This document shows positions 14,670-22,483 of a stretch of DNA of 43,755 nucleotides, one piece after another. Source of the DNA: Candidatus Anaerotignum merdipullorum (lineage in GTDB: Bacteria > Bacillota > Clostridia > Lachnospirales > Anaerotignaceae); NCBI GenBank assembly GCA_019115165.1, contig DXEB01000005.1:1-43755 (forward strand), given 5' to 3'. Position 1 is the first letter of the stretch, and each line of letters begins with the position of its first letter. A program made the translations under genes and the position numbers. The notes beneath the pieces are model-generated. The model was given only the letters and a program-made list of their open reading frames with translations. It had not been told where the DNA came from and did no database searches.

Positions 14670-15872
14670 ATGTCTTATCCCATTGTCACACTGAAAAAAG
14701 GAGAAGGTCGCGCCTTAAAAGCCGGCGGTTTATGGATATTTGACAATGAAATTGCTGCAGCATCCAAACAAATTACCGACGGCGCCATCGTATCCGTACA
14801 AGACTTTGACGGCTATCCCATGGGGGTTGGTTTTTATAATTCTCACTCGAAAATTATCATACGGATGCTCAGCCGGCATGCCGACACTATCATAGATGAT
14901 GCTTTTTTGCGTCATCGAGTGCAGACCGCTTGGGATTACCGGAAAAAAACCGTAGATATTTCCTCTTGCCGGGTCATTTTTGGCGAAGCAGACTTCCTGC
15001 CAGGATTGGTGGTAGACAAATTTTCTGATGTATTGGTTGTGCAGTCGCTGGCGCTTGGCATTGATTTGTTCAAAGAATCCATCCTGCGACTGCTGTTAGA
15101 AGTCTTGGCAGCGGATGGCATTTCGATCCGCGGCGTTTATGAACGCAGCGACGCCAAGGTACGCCTGCAAGAAGGCATGGAGCCGAAAAAAGGATTTCTT
15201 TCTTCTCCCTTTCATACCAAGGTGGAGATCGAAGAAAACGGCGTGCGTTACATCGTGGATGTGGAAAATGGGCAAAAAACCGGCTTTTTTTTGGATCAGA
15301 AATATAACCGACTTGCCATCCAACGTCTGTGTAAAGGCGCGGATGTACTGGACTGCTTTACCCATACCGGTTCCTTTGCCTTAAATGCAGGAATTGCCGG
15401 TGCAGCAAGCGTACTGGGTGTAGATGCCTCCCAGCTTGCTATTACACAGGCAGTGGAAAACGCCAAACGCAATGGTCTTTCTCAAACCGTCCAATTCCAA
15501 TGCTGTGATGTGTTCTCCCTGCTGCCTCAACTGGAAGCAGAAGGGAAACAGTTTGATGTCATCATCCTAGACCCACCTGCTTTTACCAAATCCCGCAGTT
15601 CTGTCAAAAACGCGGTCAAAGGCTATCGGGAAATCAATCTGCGGGCGATGAAATTGCTCAAAGACGGCGGATTTCTGGCAACCTGTTCCTGTTCCCACTT
15701 TATGACTTATGAACTGTTTACGCAAACCATCGCACAAGCAGCGAAACATGTGCATAAACGACTGCGGCAGGTAGAATATCGGACCCAATCTCCGGACCAC
15801 CCCATTTTATGGGCAGCAGAAGAATCGTATTATTTAAAGTTTTATATCTTTCAGGTATGCCAAATGCCGTAA
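14670..15872 (+). CDS. Class I SAM-dependent rRNA methyltransferase (RlmI-like)
   Basis: A 400-residue protein of the RlmI/RlmK type, which methylates cytosine C5 in 23S rRNA. The N-terminal PUA domain (about residues 1-75, PIVTLKKGEGRALKAGGLWIF) binds RNA, followed by the EEHEE-like middle region and a Rossmann methyltransferase domain with motif I VLDCFTHTGSFAL, motif IV DPPAFTKS, and the cysteine motif TCSCSHFM. Length and domain order match RlmI. The start at 14670 is supported by AAAGGAG. A tandem hairpin/terminator just upstream may modulate its expression. The exact target base is not deducible. Confidence 0.88.
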   Translation: MSYPIVTLKKGEGRALKAGGLWIFDNEIAAASKQITDGAIVSVQDFDGYPMGVGFYNSHSKIIIRMLSRHADTIIDDAFLRHRVQTAWDYRKKTVDISSCRVIFGEADFLPGLVVDKFSDVLVVQSLALGIDLFKESILRLLLEVLAADGISIRGVYERSDAKVRLQEGMEPKKGFLSSPFHTKVEIEENGVRYIVDVENGQKTGFFLDQKYNRLAIQRLCKGADVLDCFTHTGSFALNAGIAGAASVLGVDASQLAITQAVENAKRNGLSQTVQFQCCDVFSLLPQLEAEGKQFDVIILDPPAFTKSRSSVKNAVKGYREINLRAMKLLKDGGFLATCSCSHFMTYELFTQTIAQAAKHVHKRLRQVEYRTQSPDHPILWAAEESYYLKFYIFQVCQMP

Positions 15873-15880
15873 TCTCCAGT

Positions 15881-15918
15881 AAAAAGCCCGTGTTTTTCGT
15901 GAAAGCATTGGCTTTTTT
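15881..15918 (+). terminator. Terminator after the RlmI-like gene
   Basis: AAAAAGCC pairs with GGCTTTTTT across a 21-base loop, just downstream of the stop codon. Confidence 0.65.
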
Positions 15919-16052
15919 CAGTTTTGTGCATACCTTTCTTTCCAACCCTCCACAACAATCGAAACAAACAAATCCATCTTGAAAATTCTTTCTATCCGCC
16001 TTTTTCTCTCCATGCATTCTGACATCATCATGCAAAACACATATTTTGCCGC

Positions 16053-16081
16053 TTGCATTCCTATGCGGAATATGCTATACT
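16053..16081 (+). promoter_or_regulatory. Promoter of the ABC-F leader transcript
   Basis: TTGCAT (16053-16058), 17-base spacer, TATACT (16076-16081). Transcription would begin around 16087. Confidence 0.65.
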
Positions 16082-16113
16082 CATGACAGTCTAACATAGA
16101 AAAGGGTGAAAAG

Positions 16114-16125
16114 ATGAAGAAATAA
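16114..16125 (+). CDS. Three-codon upstream ORF (Met-Lys-Lys) in the ABC-F leader
   Basis: ATG-AAG-AAA-TAA with GGGTG five bases upstream, within 30 bases of the predicted transcript start and just before terminator T1. The position fits a ribosome-sensing leader peptide. Confidence 0.5.
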   Translation: MKK

Positions 16126-16159
16126 TCAATTGATTCTGCAAACAGAATGTCATTCGGAC

Positions 16160-16182
16160 ACAATCTAACAGATTGTTTTTTT
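16160..16182 (+). terminator. Leader terminator T1
   Basis: ACAATCT-AAC-AGATTGT followed by six or more T, about 205 bases before the ABC-F start codon. Confidence 0.75.
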
Positions 16183-16341
16183 CTGGTGCATGGTTCAATA
16201 GATGTTTCTCCATTTTTTTGCTTGTTGAAAACAGGAAGGACAGCGGATTCCCTACACATTGATTTGGTTGGTGGGTTCTGCGCTTTTGTTTGTCTTTCTT
16301 TTTGCAAAATCCGATGGGTGCGTCCGTATGCGGCAGATTTT

Positions 16342-16363
16342 GTCCGAATGCGGACGTTTTTTT
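16342..16363 (+). terminator. Leader terminator T2
   Basis: GTCCG-AATG-CGGAC-G followed by seven T, 24 bases before the ABC-F start codon. CGTCCG at 16321-16326 offers an alternative partner. Confidence 0.65.
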
Positions 16364-16386
16364 GTATGCATTAGGAGGGATAGCTT

Positions 16387-17928
16387 ATGCAAATACAAAA
16401 TGTAACCATCACACATCGAAAAGACAATCGCCTGCTGCTGGATCATTTTACGCTGTCTATACAGCGCGGCGATACATTCGCAGTAATCGGAGAAGAAGGA
16501 AACGGTAAATCCACATTGCTGCAATGCTTGTATGACCCAAAACGGATTGCCTCTTATGCGGAAGTAAGTGGTCATATAGACAGACAAGGGCAATGGATCG
16601 GCTATCTGCCACAGGAAATGCCGGCAGCAAACTTAGCGCAAACCGTATATGAGTATTGCTGCACTCATCCGGCTTTTTGGGAACAGAGTCCCAAAGAACT
16701 CTCTCAGCTAGCTCGACCGATGGAACTGCCTTCAGATTTCTTCTACCAAGACACACCGCTGCGCGCCCTCTCCGGCGGCGAACGCATCAAACTGCAGCTC
16801 GCTTGCCTGCAAATGAGCCGTCCAGATATCCTGCTGCTGGATGAACCGTCCAATGATTTAGACTTATCCACCCTACGCTGGCTGGAGACGTTTTTGTTGA
16901 ACTTCTCCGGCGGTATTTTGTTCATTTCTCACGATGAGACGCTGCTTTCCCATACTGCAAATGGCATCATTCACTTGGAGCAGCTCCGCCACAAACGCAT
17001 GCCTCGTGCTACCGTGCAACGTTGCGGCTATGACGCCTACCTTGCTGCCAGAGAAACCACCATGGCACATCAGGCGCAGCTTGCCAAAAACGAACGGAAT
17101 GCCTATGCCAAACAGATGCAAAAATTACAGCAGATACAACAAAAGGTAACGCATCAGCAAAATACGATTTCTCGTCAGGAGCCATATCTGGCTGCCCGTT
17201 TGAAAAAGAAAGCAGGAACAGTCAAAACCCAACGACAGCGCATCGAACGGCAAGCAGCTGCATTTACTGCGTTTCCAGAATCGGAGGATGCCATACTCCT
17301 GACTTTTCGTCATCCCATCTCCTTGCCGCCTACCAAAACGATCCTGCGCTATGATCAACCACTGCTACAGGTCGGTGAAAAAACCTTAGCAACGCATTTG
17401 CACTTGGAAATCCGCGGTGCACAAAAAGTTGGGTTGATTGGGAAAAACGGTATCGGAAAATCTACCTTACTGGCGGAAATCGCACAACAACTGCGTTTGC
17501 GTACAGATATCCGCGTTTTCTATCTGCCGCAGCAATATGAAGCACTGCTTTCCTTGCAGCAAACACCGATTGACTTTCTGCGGCAAAACGGAGATAAAGC
17601 AGAAGAAACCCAAATCCGCACCTACCTGGGCAGTTTGAAATTTACAGCGGACGAAATGACTCATGCCATAGAACAGCTTTCCGGCGGGCAAAAGGCAAAG
17701 CTATGCTTCTTAAAAGCGGTTCTGCATCCCTATGACGTATTGCTGCTGGACGAACCGACGCGGAACTTTTCCCCATTGTCCCGCCCCGTACTCACCAAAC
17801 TGCTGCGCCAATTCCCAGGCGCCATCTTAACCGTCTCCCATGACCGTACGTTTCTTTTAGGCGTTTGCGACATTTGTTATCAATTGCAGCCAGATGGTTT
17901 GCGTCTCTATCCTATGGAACAACTTTGA
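16387..17928 (+). CDS. ABC-F family ATP-binding protein, possible ribosome-protection factor
   Basis: A 513-residue soluble protein with two ATP-binding domains and no membrane segment, i.e. the ABC-F class acting on the ribosome. NBD1 has Walker A GEEGNGKST (about 35), LSGGE and DEPSNDLD. A basic, glutamine-rich linker (about 215-290) forms the interdomain coiled-coil that reaches into the ribosome. NBD2 has GKNGIGKST (about 350), LSGGQ and DEPTRNFSPLS, the last a divergent form of the usual NHLD. Some members protect ribosomes against macrolides, lincosamides or pleuromutilins. The attenuator leader upstream supports an inducible resistance role, but the drug cannot be told. GGAGGG precedes the ATG. 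Confidence 0.9.
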   Translation: MQIQNVTITHRKDNRLLLDHFTLSIQRGDTFAVIGEEGNGKSTLLQCLYDPKRIASYAEVSGHIDRQGQWIGYLPQEMPAANLAQTVYEYCCTHPAFWEQSPKELSQLARPMELPSDFFYQDTPLRALSGGERIKLQLACLQMSRPDILLLDEPSNDLDLSTLRWLETFLLNFSGGILFISHDETLLSHTANGIIHLEQLRHKRMPRATVQRCGYDAYLAARETTMAHQAQLAKNERNAYAKQMQKLQQIQQKVTHQQNTISRQEPYLAARLKKKAGTVKTQRQRIERQAAAFTAFPESEDAILLTFRHPISLPPTKTILRYDQPLLQVGEKTLATHLHLEIRGAQKVGLIGKNGIGKSTLLAEIAQQLRLRTDIRVFYLPQQYEALLSLQQTPIDFLRQNGDKAEETQIRTYLGSLKFTADEMTHAIEQLSGGQKAKLCFLKAVLHPYDVLLLDEPTRNFSPLSRPVLTKLLRQFPGAILTVSHDRTFLLGVCDICYQLQPDGLRLYPMEQL

Positions 17929-18242
17929 ACTTCATTCTGCAAACAAGCCTCCCACAGCAGTCATAGAAAACATCGTATCCAAAACTGCCTTGCAGATACA
18001 TGACTCTGTTGTCAGCATTTATCCTTGCCTGCGGACCAGCATGGCTTTTCAGAGAAGTCTTTGCCCTTACTGCTGCCAGCTCCATCCAGTATGAATGTCT
18101 TTCAGCAACCGTCTTTCGGTCAAAGCAACTCCATTTTTGAGGAAGATGCCGATACTCCCAAATCAACGGGCATCCTCTGGTTAACCATATCTGTTTTACA
18201 GAAACCGACTTGCTTCCATCCTAATTTATAGATCCTGCGCAT
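17929..18242. other. Intergenic region without a recognisable gene
   Basis: About 310 bases between the ABC-F gene and a terminator. Short open frames exist on both strands, but none has a ribosome binding site or a recognisable product. Degenerate coding remnants are possible. Confidence 0.4.
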
Positions 18243-18287
18243 AAAAAAGAGTGCATTTCTGATCCTTTTCAGAAATGCACTCTCTTG
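18243..18287. terminator. Strong hairpin terminator next to the IS200 element
   Basis: GAGTGCATTTCTG pairs perfectly with CAGAAATGCACTC. The T-run is on the minus strand (A6 at 18243-18248), while the plus side ends TCTTGTTG, so it works best leftward but can end the ABC-F transcript. Confidence 0.75.
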
Positions 18288-18299
18288 TTGTACACCGAA

Positions 18300-18990
18300 T
18301 AGGTATGACAAAACCCCCAGTTCAACTGGGGGTAGGTAAACATACTTTAGTCTAAGCAAGAAACCTCCTGCACTATAATGAAATTGGTCTGGCAACCAAA
18401 ATATAGAAGCAGGAGGTTTTGTCAATGAATGACATAAGAAGTTTATCACCTTCCAAATGGAGATGCAAATATCATATTGTGTTCGCACCTAAATATCGCA
18501 GACAAGTAATTTATAAAACATTAAAAGCAGATATCAGGAGAATATTAAAAGAACTCTGTGAAAGAAAAGGTGTAAATATTGTAGAGGCAGAGTGTTGTTC
18601 AAATCATATACATATGCTGGTGGAAATTCCACCGCATTTGAATGTATCTGGTTTTATGGGATACCTTAAGAGTAAAAGTAGCTTAATGATATTTGATAGA
18701 CACGTAAATTTAAAGTACAAGTATGGAAATCGTCATTTTTGGTGTAGAGGATATTTTGCAGATACAGTAGGTAGATATGAAACGGAAATAAAGGAATATA
18801 TCAAAAATCAGCTGGAAGATGATATTATGAATGACCAAATAAGTTTAAAAGAATTTACAGACCCGTTTACGGGTGAATCAGTGAAATAAGGCATAAAAAG
18901 TGCCCCCTTCAGGGGGCTACCACAAGAGATAGCCCCTGATAGGGGTCTGGTCAAACCACCCGTTCAACGGGTGGTTTTGATTTTCTGACA
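18300..18990 (+). mobile_element. IS200/IS605-family insertion sequence, tnpA only
   Basis: An element of about 690 bases with one transposase gene. The left end has hairpin CCCCCAGTT/AACTGGGGG (18313-18333). The right end has GCCCCC/GGGGGC (18902-18917), AGCCCCT/AGGGGTC-type and AAACCACCCGTT/AACGGGTGGTTT (18953-18977) hairpins. There are no terminal inverted repeats, as expected for single-strand Y1 transposition. Exact ends are not fixed by the sequence alone. Lower GC than the neighbouring genes fits recent arrival. Confidence 0.85.
18425..18889 (+). CDS. tnpA: IS200-type Y1 transposase
   Basis: A 154-residue HUH/Y1 transposase that cuts and joins single-stranded DNA at hairpin ends. The HUH motif is H61-I-H63 (NHIHMLVEI) and the catalytic tyrosine is Y125 (EIKEYIKNQ). 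KWRCKYHIVFAPKYRR at the N-terminus and the FWCRGYFADTVGRYE segment are family hallmarks. The gene is full length and appears intact. AGGAGG lies eight bases before the ATG at 18425. Codon use is more AT-rich than the surrounding genes. Confidence 0.95.
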   Translation: MNDIRSLSPSKWRCKYHIVFAPKYRRQVIYKTLKADIRRILKELCERKGVNIVEAECCSNHIHMLVEIPPHLNVSGFMGYLKSKSSLMIFDRHVNLKYKYGNRHFWCRGYFADTVGRYETEIKEYIKNQLEDDIMNDQISLKEFTDPFTGESVK

Positions 18991-19001
18991 CAAAAGCGCT
19001 C

Positions 19002-19778
19002 TCAGCCCTCGTCTTTTTTTGTCTCCGTCGGCGCCTCTTCGGCTTCTTCTTTTGATCCTTCTTCTTTCGGCGCTTCTGCTTTTGGTGTCTCTTCCTCATC
19101 CTCCCACTCGGAAGGGTCTACATCGCCAAACGCTGCTTTCAGAAAATTTTCCGCATCATCAATCTGCTCCATTTGCAGCTGCACGGAACTCATCACGGCT
19201 TCCACATTTTTTGCATATTTCTCCATGGCGGGATCGCTTTCTTCCACTTCATCCACCGCTTCTGCTGTCTCCGTCACATTTACTGCATCTGCCGTTTTTT
19301 CTGCTTCCACAGATTCTGCCGGTTCCACAGCCATTTGTTTTTGTGCCGATTGTACCGCTTCATCTGCTTCCAGATCATCCAAATCCAGATCGTCCCAGTA
19401 TTCTTCCTCATCCCGCGCTTTTTTCGCTTTCCGCTTTTCTTTATAATTCCGCGCGTCCTCTCTCCACTCCTGCGCCTTTTCGCTCATCCGAAACGCCGCG
19501 CTTCTGACCACCGGCTGCATTTCATCTGCCTTATCTGCCACTTTCGTAGCTACCTCCCGCACCTTCGGCTGTAGCTGTTCTGCTTTCTCTCCAACTGTTT
19601 TTGCCACACTGCCCAGCACAGAACCAGCTTTTTCCAGCGCACTGCCGACCGCTTTTCCGATGCCGTCTCTTTCCAGACCCGCTCCGTTTTGCAGCACCGT
19701 CAGCAGACGTTCCGCCTCATCTACGGTAATCAGTCCTTTCTCCAGCATACTTAAAATTGCCATACGTTCTTCTTTCAT
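19002..19778 (-). CDS. Internal start: SHOCT-like / amphipathic-helix acidic protein
   Basis: From Met415 of the epimerase frame, with GGAGG eight bases upstream, a 258-residue product could be made separately. It opens with a SHOCT-like helix pair (EERMAILSMLEKGLITVDEAERLL) of the kind found at the N-terminus of LiaX/YvlB-type proteins. Amphipathic repeats with AAA/EKA spacing follow (about 45-110), then a basic KRKAKKAR patch and a long Glu/Asp-rich low-complexity tail ending in lysines and acids. No membrane segment or enzyme motif is visible. An envelope-stress or scaffold role is only a guess. Confidence 0.55.
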   Translation of the reverse strand: MKEERMAILSMLEKGLITVDEAERLLTVLQNGAGLERDGIGKAVGSALEKAGSVLGSVAKTVGEKAEQLQPKVREVATKVADKADEMQPVVRSAAFRMSEKAQEWREDARNYKEKRKAKKARDEEEYWDDLDLDDLEADEAVQSAQKQMAVEPAESVEAEKTADAVNVTETAEAVDEVEESDPAMEKYAKNVEAVMSSVQLQMEQIDDAENFLKAAFGDVDPSEWEDEEETPKAEAPKEEGSKEEAEEAPTETKKDEG

Positions 19779-21020
19779 CGTTTTTTCCTCCTTCGCACCG
19801 CCATGGTTCCCTGCTTTGTCCTTGGGCTGGTCTGCCGAATCGGTATGACCCTCCCGACCTCCAGCAACGATATAATCCTGCGGACGCTCCTGTCTTCTTT
19901 CAAATGCATATAAAATTGCTGCGGCAATCCGCTTAGATGCATTGCCGTCTCCAAACGGATTTTTCGCCTGCGCCATCGCCGCATAAGCCGCTGCATCCCG
20001 GAGCAGTTCTTCTGCCATCGCCACAATCTTCTCTTCGTCCGTTCCTGCCAGCTTCAGCGTGCCTGCTTCTATGCCCTCCGGGCGTTCTGTCACATTACGC
20101 AGCACCAGTACCGGCTTGCCCATAGAAGGCACTTCTTCCTGCAACCCGCCGCTGTCGGTCATCACAAAATAAGAACGATACATCAGGTTATGCATATCTT
20201 TCAAATCCAATGGTTCTGTCAAATGAATCCGGGGATGCCCACCCAACAGGCGATACACCGGTTCTGTGACTGCCGGATTTTTATGCACAGCATATACCAC
20301 TTCCACATCTGGAAATGCATCCACAATCCTTCTGACTGCATGACAGATATGCTCCAACGGTTCTCCCAAGTTCTCTCTGCGATGCGCCGTCATCGCAATG
20401 ACACGCTTGTTTTGAAAATCAATGGTATTCAGGAGCTCTTCATGGAACACATAGTCTTCCTCTATAGTATGCGCCAAAGCATCAATTACGGTATTGCCCG
20501 TAATAAAAATGCCCGCTTCGCTGATATTTTCTTTTTGCAGGTGCTCTTTTGCCAACGGGGTCGGAGCAAAATGCAGATCTGTCAATGCCCCAGTCAAACG
20601 CCGATTCATCTCTTCTGGGAACGGCTGATACTTATCATATGTCCGCAGCCCTGCTTCCACATGCCCAACTTTGATCTGATGATAATAGGCTGCTAATGCG
20701 CCTGCAAATGTGGTAGACGTATCGCCATGTACCAATACAATATCCGGTCTTTCCTTGGCAATCACTTCTTCTAAGCCGATCAGCGCACGGGTGGTAATGC
20801 CCGCCAGCGTTTGGCGATTCTGCATAATATTCAAATCATATTGCGGATGCAGGTCAAAGATTTCCAGCACCTGATCTAGCATCTGCCGATGTTGTGCCGT
20901 CACGCAGACAATGCTTTCTATCTCCTCCGTATTTTCCAGCACTTTTACCAACGGCGCCATTTTGATCGCCTCTGGTCGCGTGCCGAACACACTCATGACC
21001 TTGATCTTATCTTTTTGCAT
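19002..21020 (-). CDS. wecB: UDP-N-acetylglucosamine 2-epimerase fused in frame to a SHOCT-like acidic protein
   Basis: A 672-residue reading frame. Residues 1 to about 381 are a complete non-hydrolysing UDP-GlcNAc 2-epimerase, which makes UDP-ManNAc for wall polymers or capsule: VFGTRPEAIKMAPL, VHGDTSTTFAGA (Asp100), HVEAGLRT (Glu122), PEEMNRRL, TAHRRENLG (His213), TDSGGLQEE and ERPEG. Usual family length is 360-385, so the enzyme is whole. A polar linker (382-414) runs without a stop into a 258-residue region that begins like an independent protein (Met415) with its own ribosome binding site. The unit is therefore either a true fusion or two overlapping products. GGAGA precedes the ATG. Confidence 0.85.
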   Translation of the reverse strand: MQKDKIKVMSVFGTRPEAIKMAPLVKVLENTEEIESIVCVTAQHRQMLDQVLEIFDLHPQYDLNIMQNRQTLAGITTRALIGLEEVIAKERPDIVLVHGDTSTTFAGALAAYYHQIKVGHVEAGLRTYDKYQPFPEEMNRRLTGALTDLHFAPTPLAKEHLQKENISEAGIFITGNTVIDALAHTIEEDYVFHEELLNTIDFQNKRVIAMTAHRRENLGEPLEHICHAVRRIVDAFPDVEVVYAVHKNPAVTEPVYRLLGGHPRIHLTEPLDLKDMHNLMYRSYFVMTDSGGLQEEVPSMGKPVLVLRNVTERPEGIEAGTLKLAGTDEEKIVAMAEELLRDAAAYAAMAQAKNPFGDGNASKRIAAAILYAFERRQERPQDYIVAGGREGHTDSADQPKDKAGNHGGAKEEKTMKEERMAILSMLEKGLITVDEAERLLTVLQNGAGLERDGIGKAVGSALEKAGSVLGSVAKTVGEKAEQLQPKVREVATKVADKADEMQPVVRSAAFRMSEKAQEWREDARNYKEKRKAKKARDEEEYWDDLDLDDLEADEAVQSAQKQMAVEPAESVEAEKTADAVNVTETAEAVDEVEESDPAMEKYAKNVEAVMSSVQLQMEQIDDAENFLKAAFGDVDPSEWEDEEETPKAEAPKEEGSKEEAEEAPTETKKDEG

Positions 21021-21231
21021 AATGCTCTCCTTTTATGTTACCAATCTTTCCCAATAAAACTGCAAAAGAACAGAAAGAACAACCATCTTTCCTTCTTGCC
21101 CGCACCGTACCGCGTTTCTTCCTTCTAGACATATCACAGCATGCTTGTCCACATCAAAGCAGCCAAACCTTCGCCATACCGAAAAGCACAATGCCGCCAA
21201 TCGCTGGTACAAACAAAGATTTCCTGCTTTC

Positions 21232-22110
21232 TTAGTGCACTTCATTGGTCAGCTTGCCGATTCCTTCTATTTCGCAAGTCACCACATCGCCTGCTTTCAG
21301 GAATCTCGGCGGATCAAAGCCCATGCCAACACCCGCCGGCGTTCCCATGGCAATGATAGTTCCTGCCTGCAGCGTCATACCCTGAGACAATTGGCTGATC
21401 ACCTTCGCAATACCGTTGATCATCAAAGAAGTATTGCTGTCCTGGCGCAGCTCTCCGTTCACATACGCACGGATGGGCAGCGCAGGCGGATTTTCAAATT
21501 CATTTTTGGTCACAATCCATGGACCGATGGGTGTAAAGTCATCCAAACTTTTTCCAAAATACCACTGTTTATGAGACGTCTGCAGATTTCTGGCGCTGAT
21601 ATCATTCAAAATAGAATACCCAAATACATAGTCAAAGGCATCCGCTTCCGCTACCTTCTTCGCGTCTTTTCCTATGATGACTGCCAGTTCTGCTTCATAA
21701 TCCAAACTATCCACGATATCAAAATGTCCGCAAACCGGTTCGCCGTGACCCACGGCGCGATTCACCCGTTTCGAGAAGTAAATGGGCTGCGGACGTTCTC
21801 CTCCAAATGCCTCGTCATGGAATCTGGCAGCTTCCTCTGCATGGGCATAGTAATTGATTCCCAAGCAAATCACATCTTGTTTAGGATGTACAATCGGGGA
21901 AAGTAACTGAATTTCTTCCACAGGGATGCCAATCATCAACTCTTTATTGCGTTCCAGCTTCTGCAGCTTCTCTGCATCGGTAGATGCAATAAATTCCGCC
22001 ATACTCACCAGCCCACATCCCAGATAATTTACCGGCACCACTTCTTTTCCATCATTTTTCAAAATGCCTACCGACGTGCTGCCGTTATACATATATGTCA
22101 ATACTTTCAT
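21232..22110 (-). CDS. Fumarylacetoacetate hydrolase family protein
   Basis: A 292-residue FAH-fold protein. A short N-terminal domain (residues 1-80) is followed by the catalytic FAH domain with ICLGINYYAHAEE, PIYFSKRVNRAVGHGEP, DYEAELAVIIGKDAK (metal-binding Glu residues), GYSILNDISARNLQ, GKSLDDFTPIGPWIV and MGTPAGVGMGFDPP. These enzymes use Mg or Mn to hydrolyse, decarboxylate or isomerise beta-keto acids such as acylpyruvates, 2-hydroxyhepta-dienedioate or oxaloacetate. No aromatic-degradation neighbours exist, so acylpyruvase or oxaloacetate decarboxylase activity is as likely. The start at 22110 is fixed by GGAGG; the upstream extension to 22266 lacks a site. Confidence 0.92.
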   Translation of the reverse strand: MKVLTYMYNGSTSVGILKNDGKEVVPVNYLGCGLVSMAEFIASTDAEKLQKLERNKELMIGIPVEEIQLLSPIVHPKQDVICLGINYYAHAEEAARFHDEAFGGERPQPIYFSKRVNRAVGHGEPVCGHFDIVDSLDYEAELAVIIGKDAKKVAEADAFDYVFGYSILNDISARNLQTSHKQWYFGKSLDDFTPIGPWIVTKNEFENPPALPIRAYVNGELRQDSNTSLMINGIAKVISQLSQGMTLQAGTIIAMGTPAGVGMGFDPPRFLKAGDVVTCEIEGIGKLTNEVH

Positions 22111-22387
22111 CCAAAACTCCTCCTTTACACACCTGTGATTGCTTCTTTTGTATTTGTTATATTCTATCACAATATCATACCACAAATACCGATATTCGCA
22201 AAGTAAAATCTCCGTGAATCTCTCTGAGCATATCTTGTATACAAAATTCATCACCTGTATATTCATTCATGCAGGAAATTATGAATATTTATACTATTCC
22301 TCTCTTTCAAAATAGCCAAAACTGCCTAGCTTTTCGCTTATTATTTCATAATTATACACAAAATGCTTTTTCCAATGTATTTCCCTC

Positions 22388-22416
22388 TTGCTTTTTCTCT
22401 CTGTGCCAGATATAAT
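22388..22416 (+). promoter_or_regulatory. argG promoter
   Basis: TTGCTT (22388-22393), 17-base spacer, TATAAT (22411-22416), 68 bases before the argG start. The rest of the 22111-22483 spacer is AT-rich and also holds the leftward control region of the FAH-family gene (TATGAT and TATAAC-like boxes near 22155-22180). Confidence 0.65.
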
Positions 22417-22419
22417 ACA

Positions 22420-22433
22420 TTCATAAATATTCA
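22420..22433. promoter_or_regulatory. Candidate ArgR (ARG-box-like) site
   Basis: TTCATAAATATTCA overlaps the expected transcription start of argG. Its complement TGAATATTTATGAA fits one half and the AT centre of the ARG-box pattern TGAAT-AT4-ATTCA. Similar half-matches occur near 22278 (TGAATATTTATAC) and 22350 (TTCATAATTATAC). Binding is inferred. Confidence 0.4.
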
Positions 22434-22483
22434 AGCACATACACGATGTTCCATCGTTGCAATTCGTAAGGAGGAAATCAATC

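Larger units (their letters stand above)
16086..16363 (+). promoter_or_regulatory. Attenuator leader of the ABC-F gene
   Basis: A roughly 280-base leader holds a three-codon ORF (16114-16125), a hairpin ATTCTG/CAGAAT (16133-16148), terminator T1 (16160-16182) and terminator T2 (16342-16363). The extreme 5' ACAGTCT (16086-16092) can pair with the 3' arm of T1 (AGATTGT), and CGTCCG (16321-16326) competes for the 3' arm of T2, so both terminators have visible anti-terminator partners. Such leaders are known for antibiotic-induced ABC-F genes, where a ribosome stalled on the short ORF prevents termination. Confidence 0.65.

Noticed and set aside
17929-18488. Minus-strand frames near the IS200 element as a transposase remnant
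   Set aside because: No transposase motif is visible in them; the frames cross a terminator and the IS left end.
18300-18990. CRISPR-like or group II intron origin for the hairpin-rich block
   Set aside because: A complete HUH/Y1 transposase with end hairpins explains all of it as an IS200-type element.
21160-21231. Short hydrophobic peptide frame after the FAH-family stop codon (VPAIGGIVLFGMAKVWLL)
   Set aside because: Only about 24 codons, in frame after the stop, with no ATG and only a weak ribosome binding site; probably chance.
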